Source: Daucus carota subsp. sativus
Lineage: Eukaryota > Streptophyta > Magnoliopsida > Apiales > Apiaceae
Assembly: GCF_001625215.2 (NCBI RefSeq)
Contig: NC_030383.2
Coordinates: 1,872,779-1,936,778, forward strand
Direction: 5' to 3'
DNA length: 64,000 nt
The notes below the pieces were generated by a model, which saw nothing but the letters and a program-made list of their open reading frames with translations, did not search any database and was not told the DNA's origin. The position numbers and the translations under genes were made by a program. Below are positions 10,629-20,249 of this stretch, one piece after another (within the stretch, counting starts at the first letter, position 1; each line of letters opens with the position of its first letter).

Positions 10629-11449
10629 TCATGGAGAATAAGGTTCAGGGGGCTGTCTGATCCGAACCAACTGAACATCTCTAACAGTAATAGGGATACA
10701 AACAGCGACCTTAGCTTGAAAGGACTGAGTAATGTTTTGAGTTTTGTCAATGGCTTCAAACGTGATGTAGTACCTATAAGCACAAAGAGCCTCAACGTTG
10801 GCCTTGAGCAAATTCACAACCTCAAAGTGTGTTCCCTGTAAATAATAGTAATATCAAAAAACATAAGTACTGTATAAGATATCAAAAGGGTAAAAAATAC
10901 AAGGGGTACTAAATAAAAATAAATCAATTACATTTGACTTGTTGTAATCCTCAATTGCTAAACGCGAGCAATCCATGATTTCAGTGAACACATCTGGATC
11001 AGACACCCTGATATTTGCTTCGGGGTCGTAGAGACGAACAAGGGGACCAGCCTCAGTGATATTCGAATAGTCTCCTTCAAGGTCAAAGTTCTACGACGGT
11101 AAAAACAAAACAATTAGAGATTCGGAAAACGTTAAGCAAATTAAATCTAAGATAATTATTATTATAAACTACATCTAAAGAAAAATTGTATATGTAACAA
11201 GATACTCACTTCGTTTTCTATCTCGTCAAGACGCATACTGGCATACTCCCGAAACGTCATCCTATGAGGGCGACTGGTATCTACATCCTTTGCGAATGCA
11301 GAAATTATTGTCGAATCCTTAAAATGTGCTATGTACATGTCCAATCGTTCTTCCCTCGATTTTCCCTTTGATGTTTCTCCCTTCTTCTGTTTCTTTGGAC
11401 CCGCTTGCTGATTCGCCGTAAGATGGTGTGCACCCTTGCAGCCGTCCAT
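10629..11449 (-). CDS. Cystatin/monellin-fold plant protein, three exons
   Basis: Minus-strand exons 11449-11210 (80 codons), 11090-10932 (53 codons) and 10835-10629 (stop included) join in phase through GT-AG introns to give 201 residues. Residues 1-45 are basic and Lys-rich, without a signal peptide. The C-terminal half contains the run HFEVVNLLKANVEALC followed by AYRYYITFEAID, the strand-turn-strand pattern of plant cystatin-related (cystatin/monellin superfamily) proteins. The inhibitory QxVxG loop is not clearly present (QAKVAV occupies that place) and the usual N-terminal LARFAV signature is missing. Protease inhibition should therefore not be assumed; many plant relatives have no known function. 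Fold-level assignment is moderately secure and role is unknown. Confidence 0.72.
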
Positions 11450-12189
11450 TCTCCCAAACCCTAATTTCCCCTCTTCTCTGTCTACTTTACTTTCTCAACG
11501 TCCGTCCTTGTAACAACTGGGCTTAAAATATAAGCCCCGATCACCATAATTACAAAAAAAAAATAAAAAATTAAATGGTGTAAATAATAATTATCGCAAT
11601 TTATTAAATTTGTTTATAAATAGAAGTTCTTCCCAAAATTTTGGAACAAATTAGGGTTTAAACCCAATTTGGGATTTTCAATTTTGTGTATTGGATTTGT
11701 AAATTAAGCTTGGGTGTTGTTGTATTTGGTGTTGAATTGAAGAAAGGGGAGAGGTCTCGGAGATGGTGGCGGCGGGGGCACCACCGCGGCACGTCGCCAG
11801 CTTTGGCAGCCGGAGGCGCAGAGGGAAGTGGAGTGGTCGACGGAGAGCAAAACGGAGCTGTGTGTGTTGTTTTGGTGTGTGCGGCTGTGTGTGGGCATGC
11901 CGGGGGCGGCGACGGTGGTGGATGATAGAGGGGAAAGGGAGAGATGTGCGTGTGTATGGGTTGGTTGTGTGTATGTAAAGCGTGTGTGTGGGGCGCGGAG
12001 GGAGAACGGAATCACCGCCGACGGCGGTGAGAGCATGGAGAGAGAGGGGGAACTGGGGAGGGGAATGATGGGGAGGAGCACGGAGAGAGGGGCTGAAGGG
12101 GCAGTTCCGTAATTTCACAAGAAGGGATATATAATAACAATAATATAAAACTAATAATAATAACAAAATACTCTGACAAAAAATAGAAC
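11450..12189. other. Spacer with a GC-rich, strand-asymmetric island
   Basis: From about 11,730 to 12,110 the base composition switches abruptly from AT-rich to GC-rich, with purines and GT on the plus strand. Several overlapping frames stay open on both strands as a result; none resembles a known protein. It might be a captured gene 5' region, an upstream part of the cystatin-like gene, or part of a degenerate retroelement. Confidence 0.4.
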
Positions 12190-12590
12190 AAAGTTTCATG
12201 TAGTCCACATATTTACTGTAATACCGTTGACCACGTATGTTCTGCAACTATAGAATAAAAACATTGTAAAATGTGTTAATTTGCAAATCATTTTTTTTTA
12301 GCAAGTTATTTTGCAAATCATGTTCTATAAACATGATTATTTTGTTAAAAATCTGCAAAACATGTTAAGTTTGCAGAACATATTTACATATTACAGAACA
12401 TATGTGTTCTACTTGTCAAATATAAATGATTTTCAATATTTTTCATGAAATAGTGATATTTATAGAATGTATTTCACAAAATAACAAGTTTCATACATTT
12501 TGCAATGTTTTTATGCCATTCTATAGTTGCAGAACATACGTGGTCTACGTTACTACAGTAAATATGTGAACTAAATGGAACTTAACTCTA
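12190..12590. mobile_element. MITE with about 90-bp terminal inverted repeats (Mutator-like)
   Basis: The left arm from about 12,190 contains CCACATATTTACTGTA, CCACGTATGTTCTGCAACTA and AAAAACATTG. The right arm ending near 12,590 holds the same blocks in inverted order, with mismatches. Such long arms on a 400-bp unit without ORF suit a non-autonomous Mutator-like element. A target duplication was not recognised. Confidence 0.75.
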
Positions 12591-13590
12591 ATTATTAAAG
12601 GGAAAAAAAAGGTTGGGAGAAGATTGGAATTTAAGACCTGCAGTGTAATTGAAAATAAATGTGTTTTCATTTTCATTTTATTTTTTTCATTTTCATTTTA
12701 TTTTTGAAGCAAAAGTTTAAGAGTTAAATTATGTTATAATTACATCCATTTTTTTACTTTATTTCGTCTTTTTAAAAAATTCTGGAGTAGAAATATGAGT
12801 GAAAATTATATAATTATATAAGATTTGAAATTGTACAACAAATATTAGAGTGGAAATGGATTAATAGAAAGAGAAATATCCATTTTAAGGGTATTTGTAA
12901 TTTTAATGAGGTGTTGTATCATGATTGTAGATTTTCGAAGACATATATATAGATGTTGTGAAGATAATTATGAAATAAGAAGAATAAAATCTTAATTTGA
13001 GGATGAAAGGATGCGAATTGGATTGGGATGAAGAGTTTTCGTCATTTTATTTTGCACTGCTTTTAGACCATAAAAAGGATTCCTTCCTTAAAAGTTAGAC
13101 TATCAAAAAGAAAATTTTGTTTTTGATATTTAAATTAGAGGAGCTCTTAAAAAAATTATTTTCCAGATAATTTGAGGGCTACAAAAATTTTCCTTTACAT
13201 AATACAAAAGATCAAAAAATATAATGTTATAAAATTATGCATTAATAAAATCGAATAAAAAAGTTCATGCATTGGATGTCTTATTTGAAGAAATGTACAG
13301 AAAAAATATAACTATTAAAAAAATATATCGAAAAAATATAGTGCTGATCATTTTATTTGTTGAAATAATATTTCAAGTAACGTATGTTATTCTAAAAACA
13401 TAATATAATCAATCTCAATCTTGCATCAAATAGGTCTAACGTTCAATTAAAATACATCAATATATCTCAATCTTTCATCGAATAAGTTTAAATAAGTTAT
13501 AATAATAATTAATTTTATTTTATAAAGATAGACACGTAAGAACTCAAATCTTCCGCTAGAATAGTATTGTTTGTATGTTGAGGATTGAAC

Positions 13591-13830
13591 AGAGCATCAA
13601 ATTCCACTCTCTCATAGCTATTGTCTTCTCATGTTCCCAACCATTTTTAATCTAAATATTTTTCCTTCAAAGCACCAAACTCCACTCTCTCATAGTCATT
13701 GTCTCTTCATGTTGCCGACCATTTTTAATCTAAAATATTTTTCCTTCAAAGCAACAAACTCCACTCTCTTATAGCCATTGTCTCCTCATGTTCCCCACCA
13801 TTTTTAATCTAAAATAGTTTTCCTCCTCGT
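13591..13830. repeat. Three tandem copies of a 78-79 bp unit
   Basis: The words TCCACTCTCT, CATGTT and CCATTTTTAATCTAAA recur three times (starts near 13,603, 13,681 and 13,760) with a few substitutions. No coding periodicity is evident. Confidence 0.85.
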
Positions 13831-14015
13831 TCGCACCCACAATGACAACAACATGTTTTTTTAAAGAATCATCACCACGAGTAGGTGGTAGCCTGTAAAC
13901 ACCCATTTCCTACTTATACAACATATATGTAACGGTAAATAAATACATAGTCCAAATATTAAAATTTTGTTTTATGTGTTATCATTTTGAAATTGAACAT
14001 TCTAATCAAAATGGA
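13817..14015. repeat. Rearranged interspersed repeat shared with 5.1-5.56 kb
   Basis: 13,817-13,915 (CTCCTCGTTCGCACCCACAA ... ACACCCATTTCCTAC) matches 5432-5550 in the same orientation. The next part, 13,925-14,015, matches 5103-5212 in the opposite orientation. Confidence 0.7.
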
Positions 14016-14638
14016 AATGAATTGTTTATGTTGTGCACCGGTAAAGAATTACATAATTCTATTATGTAAAGAATTACATAATAAGATGTTTCTACTATAA
14101 TCTTTATCTACACATTTCGCATGCTTAATAAATTATTTTAATATTTTAAGTTTCGTTTTAATATATTAATTTTATAAATTAAATCAAATGGAAAAACAAT
14201 TTTTTGATATGTTATGTAGGAGGCAAATTTTCGGGTCACAACAATGAAACTGATCATGGCCTGTTTTTTCTTCTTCAGGGATTAAATCACATCTTGAACC
14301 GTCTCAAGTATTTGATAGTTTCCGGTAAAAATCCTATGCAACTACGACACAAAATCAAAGAAAAAATATTAAATAATTCAAAATATATATTGATATACAA
14401 ACGTGAGGGTGGATAATTATAAAATTACCTCTGATCTTTTATCGATCCCACCTCTGTCTTCATCCAATCTTCTCTTAAACTCATAGTCAGCGAGAAATCC
14501 AGCCTCATATTCTTTAACACCTCTGTCTTAATCCAATCTTCTTATCTATTGGGGTTTTCTACTTTCAAGGGGTAATAGTGCCAAACGCGGTCTAATATAT
14601 CTTGGGGGAGTGTTCAAACTTTTCTTTTTTTTATATCC

Positions 14639-14643
14639 AAATA
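14639..14643. repeat. Target-site duplication AAATA, left
   Basis: AAATA directly before the LTR at 14,644 is repeated at 33,586-33,590 directly after the other LTR: the 5-bp duplication expected for a Copia integrase. Confidence 0.93.
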
Positions 14644-17640
14644 TGTTAGGTCCCGATAGATGGTTTAATTAAGCTAGAAGGGGGGGGTTGAATAGCTTAA
14701 TCACCAATTAAAAATATTTATGTCGTTTTAAAAAGTTTTCACCCCTTCTTTAGAACTTGTATCGAGAGTATTGGCAGTTACGTGCGGAAGTGTAAGAAAA
14801 GAAAAGGAAAATATCACACGAGCGATTTTATCCTGGTTCGCGGTGGCTAACTCAACCCTTGGAGTCCACTCACCCCTAGTCCAGTCCCCGAGCTCCTCCC
14901 CGGACTCGAGATTTTCTCTACTATAAAGAACTCCTTTACAGTAGGCGGAGAAGCCTTTACAAATATATATCTTGGAGCGTAACTCTTCGTTACCTCCTCA
15001 CTATAAATGTAAATAACAAGACTTGTCTCGGAACGTAACTATCCTCGTTACTTCCTCAAAGTCGTTGCACCTCCAGTGGTCTTTGTACTTCTAAACCTTT
15101 CGCCGGTCTTGGATCTTAGGTATTAGGTCTTGGGTCTTTCCTCTTCTTCACGGTGCGATGACTATCAACTCCCCGTCAATACGTCAAAGACTTGGGTCTT
15201 AGAACGAAGATCACCTCACTTCACTTCACCTCACTGCAAAAGTTAGAACACAATATCCACAAGCAAATATATCCTTGTTTTATAAAAGTTTTGGTTCCGC
15301 AAGTTTTAGTCCAATTTTAACCACGTTGAAATTAGTCGATTATAACGTTTTAGTATGGTGGTTAAGTCGTTGGTTCAATTTTAACAAATTATATCGCGCG
15401 GAGAAATATAAGTTGTTGATTTTAATAAAATCGAGTGATGAGTGAGTTTGAAAAGACGGAGTCGAAGTCGAGCAAGATATATCGCACACACTCTCACGAA
15501 CGCAATCGAACCAAGTAGCTTGTTCGGATAACACCCCGCGATAGCGAAAAGGCCCAAACGGGGTTTACCACCGAAACAAGTAAAATCACTCACGTCACAC
15601 ACGTTCGGAAAATAAACACGTAATACCACGTATCTTATCTTAATGATATCCCCACCGAGCACAGGGCTGAAAAATGGGTTTCTCACTAAAACAAGAAGGG
15701 TATGGGAGTGATGGGAATGGGAGCACAAATATGAGTTAGTGAGCAAATAAAGTTAGTGCACAAATTCCCGATAATAACGAGTGGCCAACTCGAGTATTTT
15801 GAAATCAAGAGAGCTTAAGATGAAGAGAAATTTGTTTAAAAAGCCCTTTGAAAATGGTCGATTAAGACTCGGATAATTGAAGCTAAAAGAAACCACTTAC
15901 ACGATTAATGCACGAAAGTTCGCCGGAGAAACTCGTCGGAGGTTCGATACGACTTTAAGCACACGAACGAATTTGGGCAGCCCTTCGGGAGGTTGAAACG
16001 AGTGGTTTATGAAAATGCTAAGATGAGCGGAGCTTGGTTGGGTGGAACGAAGCTTCGGGGTTTAAAACCTTGTATATATCGGAATATATGAAGAATCGAA
16101 GGTTTTAAAGATGAAGTAGAAGAAGTGGGCACTTGAATAAACTTTGGGAGAGTGTTTCTTCTCTAAAATCTCAGCATATATTTGGCTATTAGCTTAGGAA
16201 AAATGAATGGGTGGAGGGGTGTATTTATAGGAGAGAATGGGTGGGGTAAATGTAAGAAAAGTAGAAGTAAAAATGCAAATGGTAATTTTGCAAACCTTGG
16301 CCACCACTCAACTTTGTCCCCTTGTCCCCCACACCTAAAAAGGTGTTCTTGACCAGCATCTTGGACTAAAAATGCAGGGCATTTATTGCACTAGAAGACA
16401 GACACGCTTTACGAGATACCGATAAAAATCGTTACATTAAAAATGCGATATTTCGAACGTGCGAAATAAATTACGGAAAAAATATGATAAATCTTAGAAT
16501 ATTAGAAAATGGCATTCTGGAAATTTTGGTAATTTTTGGTCAACCCTAGCTTGGTCAAACGTTCAGCCAGTGATCGGGTCGGCAGACAGAAAACGCTCCG
16601 AAATGCAAGTTCTCGGAAAATTACGAAAATTTAACCATGCACTAAGAATAATGTTTAATTGGCTAATCTCAAGTTTCAAGTCATTTTGGCAAGTGGAAGT
16701 ATTTTATTTGGATTTAAAACGATAAATCAGGTTTTCGGGTTTTAAATAAAATACGATAATTCTTTCGAAATTATCAGAGAGGGAATATGGCCAAACTTAA
16801 AACTTGAATAAATACTTAAAATATATTCCCATAAAGATAAAATACTTTTGAGGGACGGGAATAATCTTAAGGTATTTAAACCGATTTTCTAAGATAAAAG
16901 CCGTTTTATGAAAAACCGAAACACTTCGTCTTTTGGAAAACAGAGAAGGATACTTGACGAAGGTTTTGATACCAAAATACTTAGAAAAATATTGTTCATG
17001 ATAAATCATGAATTTGATACGTTGAAAGAGCTTTCTAAGTATTGTGAATATTTTTCTCCGAAAAAAATACTGAATTTGAGAGACCGGGAGAAAATATTTC
17101 AGAAGAGGTATAAAAGTGATATTAATATTTTTAGAGACAAATATTAATATGGAGAAAATAAATCCTTCCTTGGATAAAATAAATCTTGAGGAATGAAGGA
17201 TTTAGTAATTTTTGAAAGATTTAAAATAATTTATTCCGAGAGATAATAAATGTTTTAAATATGGAATAAATTACTTTAAATATAAATTTTGTAAATAATG
17301 TAACATGAGTACTCTAAAGAATACCAAATCTTGATAGTCCTTTTTCGAGCGTCATGTAATTTTAATATTGCAGTAGCAAGAAAGAAGTAATCTAGTCTTA
17401 CGAAACGCCTCTGCGCCACTATTGCGTAATCAGAAAAATTTCCTTTAAAAATAAATGTATTTTGATATGAAGGAAAATTTAGAGATTAAAAATTACTTGC
17501 CAAAAATAACTTTCCACTTTTAATTAATCAAATAAATTAATGTCCTATTTGGGAGGATTACTAGGTGAATTTAATTTTAATGTTTGTCACAAATACCGAA
17601 ACAAATATATAAATAATTATATATCGAAGATATCCTTTCA
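14644..17640 (-). repeat. 3' LTR of the Copia element
   Basis: Minus-strand reading runs TGAAAGGATATC ... GACCTAACA, giving TG...CA ends. It matches the other LTR in length and in all stretches compared. A TATA-like CTATAAATAC lies at 16,230-16,221. Frames that look open inside are duplicated in both LTRs and resemble no protein. Confidence 0.95.
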
Positions 17641-17642
17641 AT

Positions 17643-17952
17643 CTTCCCCTTTTTGGTATTTGTCAAACAAACACAAAATTAAATTTTAAAAGTGTGTGCT
17701 TCCCCTACGTGTATGCATGAGTTTAGAAAATACATTTTCTCACACGAAGCACTTAGCACATAATCCTTCCGAGATCCTGAAATAGACAAGAGATTGTTAG
17801 AAAGTGATTTTTGCATTTTATTTTGGGAAGGCTTCCTTAAATTTTTAAATTTTGTACGTTATATAATAACGTCTTCTTCCCGTTAATACACACATGTTCT
17901 CCTTCCCCTTTGGAATGCTTTACATTTTATATATCGTTTTCTTCCCCTTTGG
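17643..17952 (-). promoter_or_regulatory. Polypurine tract array upstream of the 3' LTR
   Basis: On the minus strand AAAAAGGGGAAG (17,654-17,643) abuts the 3' LTR. Further CAAAGGGGAAG copies lie at 17,952-17,941 and 17,912-17,901, with a weaker one near 17,699. The first is the expected plus-strand primer site; multiple PPTs are a reported Sirevirus trait. Confidence 0.75.
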
Positions 17953-17954
17953 TT

Positions 17955-18613
17955 GAGAAAGACCAAAAAGATCTTTTAATTTAGGGAAGAGATAGCTTTG
18001 AAATTCATGTGATGGGAGATAAAGTCTTTTCGTTCCCATTTAGAAGAAATCTTAACAGATTTTTCTTTAATTGCAGTGGAATTACATGTAGTCAGTAGAC
18101 TGATTCATTCCCATAAGTCTTTTCGAATTTTTTAATTTTATTTGTAAAATCGAAATGAAATTATCGATTTTTTTTGTATATATAGTAGCCAAGTCAGTTT
18201 TATACTTTAACTTGTAGAAAGAATTCGAATTTTAATTAATTCGAGAGCAGTATTTAAATCGTTGCCCTTTAATATTATCATTCAAGTCGAGATTTTAAAT
18301 CATTCGATCGAGAATTAAATTTTATATTCGGAATATTAATTTTGAGATCTTAATCTATCAAAATTAATTTCGATAAATAAATAAATATTGTGTGTTCTCG
18401 TGTTTGCAGAAAAATAAACGAGACAAATGTATCCGAAATATTGCCGGTTTTATATTACAACCAAAATATTCCTTGTAATCAGTGTGGTTCACTGATTATT
18501 GCGGAATAGAAACCTGCAACAAGTTTATTTTTATACGCCAGTAGAAACAACGTTACTGGCCCCACAACAAAACATCCTTACAACACACATTAGATAATAT
18601 CAGAACAGAAAAG
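17955..18613. other. Non-coding interior between ORF3 and the PPT array
   Basis: AT-rich sequence with no supported ORF; it presumably includes the 3' UTR of the ORF3 transcript. Confidence 0.5.
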
Positions 18614-20098
18614 TCAACCGATATAAGCATTCGGTTCAGCAGTCACGATTCCCAGCTCAGCATTAAAATCTGTCAGATTTGGCAGATTCGAAGTCACAGA
18701 AACAGTACCAGCACACACAGAGTCAAAGTCCACATCATCATCTAACTCTATCACAGCCTTTTTCCCATTTTCTACCTGCTCAATCCCCAGCTTGCCTTCT
18801 AGATCTGTAATCTTAGAGGAATTTTCTAAGATTTCATTTTTAAGAGCTTTAATCTCATGTATATTATTCTCATTTTTAATCTTAAGCTCATCAATAACAG
18901 ATCTTAAAATCACATTTTCTCTAGCATAATCCCTATTAGCAGATTCTTCAGGAGGGGTAGGGGGACCATACTTATAAGGCACTATTTTCTTAAGGGGAAC
19001 TTGTTCAACTACTAAATTCTCTATCCTACAGTATTCTACACGTTGAGCAAATACACGTGGGGTAGGAATTTTAAACAAGTCAAACACAGCAGTGAGCAGT
19101 AGTCCATAAGGCATGTAATCCAGTTGAAAAGCAAGAAACATGTTCAGTATAATCACATAAACAATGTTAAACTCGAGCCTATTGGTGACTAGTTGGTACA
19201 TGATTTTTAAATCAATGAAGTCAAAGTATTGGTCACCTTGGGGTTTAGGCAGCAGATTAGCCCTAAGTATGATAGCTAGTTGTTGGTAACTAGGCAGAAA
19301 GTGCTTGAAGCTAATTCCGCAATTCTCATGACACAACCCTATGGGAGCATCTGTCCCACAGAAAAATCCGATGTGGATTTCGAAATCCCGTTGATTAAAC
19401 TTGTAAGCCTCGTAAATGTTTATACAAGGCTGAGGGATATGGGCTGGGTCGATCCTTAAGGCCCGAAAAATAACATCCATAGTAACATGGATAGTCTGAC
19501 CTTGAACAACACTGTCAAACACAAACAAACCAGCCTGATTTGTTTTCGTGACTAAATTACCGTAGAACTCACCCATTAGGTAAGTGTGGTAATTTTGACC
19601 ACGATAAAAAATCAGATTGTCCCATCGGGCAGTCATTAAAAACGAATGAACATCCCCTTTTTGTTGAATAAAAACCATCATTCCCGTTTGAAAATTTTTC
19701 ATCATCTTGCTCAACTTACCAACATTTGAAAGGTTGATAACTCGTGGAACCCGAGCACTTGTGGAGCTCTTCCTTCTCCTACTATAGAGAACAGGTGGCA
19801 AGGTGATGGGAGGGGAAATGGTGTTTGAGTAAATTTTGGTTTGGGTTTGGGATGGGTCAAGGTTATAGTTGGTGGCAAAGGGAATTTGGTTCGGAAGGTA
19901 GGGATGGTAGTAATGTTGTGGTTTTCGGAGTAGGGAGGTGGCAGTGGAGTTGTTTTGTTTAGGGGTGTAGTATTTGAAAGAAGAGGCTTGTTGGGAGTGG
20001 ACAAGCTGTTTGGTTTCCATGGTGTCAAGGAGGTTAGGGTCGAATTGTTGGGTGTTAGGGTCGGGATTCGGGTTGGAAGGAAGTAACTGAAAATTCAT
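18614..20098 (-). CDS. ORF3: env-position protein with putative plant transposon-protein domain
   Basis: An intact 494-residue ORF lies on the same strand as gag-pol, between pol and the 3' LTR. The frame is open 49 codons further up (to 20,245), but the ATG at 20,098 was chosen because a TATA box and leader-like CA-rich sequence precede it. Residues 1-115 are Pro/Asn/Gln-rich. Residues about 130-375 resemble the 'putative plant transposon protein' domain (I believe Pfam Transposase_32), with FYGNLVTKTNQAGLFVF and VTMDVIFRALRI segments. Residues 310-342 are hydrophobic and could span a membrane. Residues about 393-445 look like a coiled coil, followed by an acidic patch (ELDDDVDFD). Extra ORFs with membrane and coiled-coil segments are known at this place in some Sireviruses and called env-like; no such function is shown here. 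No signal peptide is seen. Confidence 0.8.
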   Translation of the reverse strand: MNFQLLPSNPNPDPNTQQFDPNLLDTMETKQLVHSQQASSFKYYTPKQNNSTATSLLRKPQHYYHPYLPNQIPFATNYNLDPSQTQTKIYSNTISPPITLPPVLYSRRRKSSTSARVPRVINLSNVGKLSKMMKNFQTGMMVFIQQKGDVHSFLMTARWDNLIFYRGQNYHTYLMGEFYGNLVTKTNQAGLFVFDSVVQGQTIHVTMDVIFRALRIDPAHIPQPCINIYEAYKFNQRDFEIHIGFFCGTDAPIGLCHENCGISFKHFLPSYQQLAIILRANLLPKPQGDQYFDFIDLKIMYQLVTNRLEFNIVYVIILNMFLAFQLDYMPYGLLLTAVFDLFKIPTPRVFAQRVEYCRIENLVVEQVPLKKIVPYKYGPPTPPEESANRDYARENVILRSVIDELKIKNENNIHEIKALKNEILENSSKITDLEGKLGIEQVENGKKAVIELDDDVDFDSVCAGTVSVTSNLPNLTDFNAELGIVTAEPNAYIG

Positions 20099-20153
20099 TT
20101 TTGGGTGTTTTGTGTTTAAGTGAGTTTGGTGTAAAGTGAGTGAAAGGGACAGT

Positions 20154-20166
20154 GGTATATATAGTA
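20154..20166 (-). promoter_or_regulatory. TATA box upstream of ORF3
   Basis: Minus-strand CTATATATACC lies about 60 bases before the ORF3 ATG. A CA-rich, G-poor stretch follows, ending ACACCCAAAAATG, as in plant leaders. It suggests a subgenomic mRNA for ORF3. Confidence 0.6.
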
Positions 20167-20249
20167 AGGTGGTTAGGTTCTGTTTGGCCAGGGGAAGTTT
20201 GTGGGTTTCTAGGGAATAAAGGAATGGTACTAAGTTCTCTATCATAGTA

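Larger units (their letters stand above)
12591..14638. other. AT-rich spacer, left flank of the Copia insertion
   Basis: No gene recognised. It contains the triplicated 78-79 bp unit at 13,591-13,830 and a rearranged copy of repeats also found near 5.1-5.5 kb. Confidence 0.5.

Noticed and set aside
11678..12247. 189-codon minus-strand frame as a gene
   Set aside because: Pro/His/Thr-rich translation of a biased GC-rich island, also open on the other strand; no domain recognised.
13591..13830. CRISPR-like array of three spaced repeats
   Set aside because: Plant nuclear DNA; the repeats are contiguous 78-79 bp tandem units without unique spacers.
15340..15746. Open frames inside the LTR, repeated at 31,285-31,691
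   Set aside because: They occur identically in both LTRs, overlap in different frames and resemble no protein; they are accidental frames in regulatory sequence.
16797..17147. Overlapping frames of 70 and 79 codons on opposite strands, repeated at 32,742-33,092
   Set aside because: Same reason: duplicated LTR sequence, low complexity, no homology recognised.
20099..20245. Upstream 49-codon extension of ORF3 to the Met at 20,245
   Set aside because: It crosses the TATA box and a leader-like CA-rich stretch; the ATG at 20,098 is the better start.
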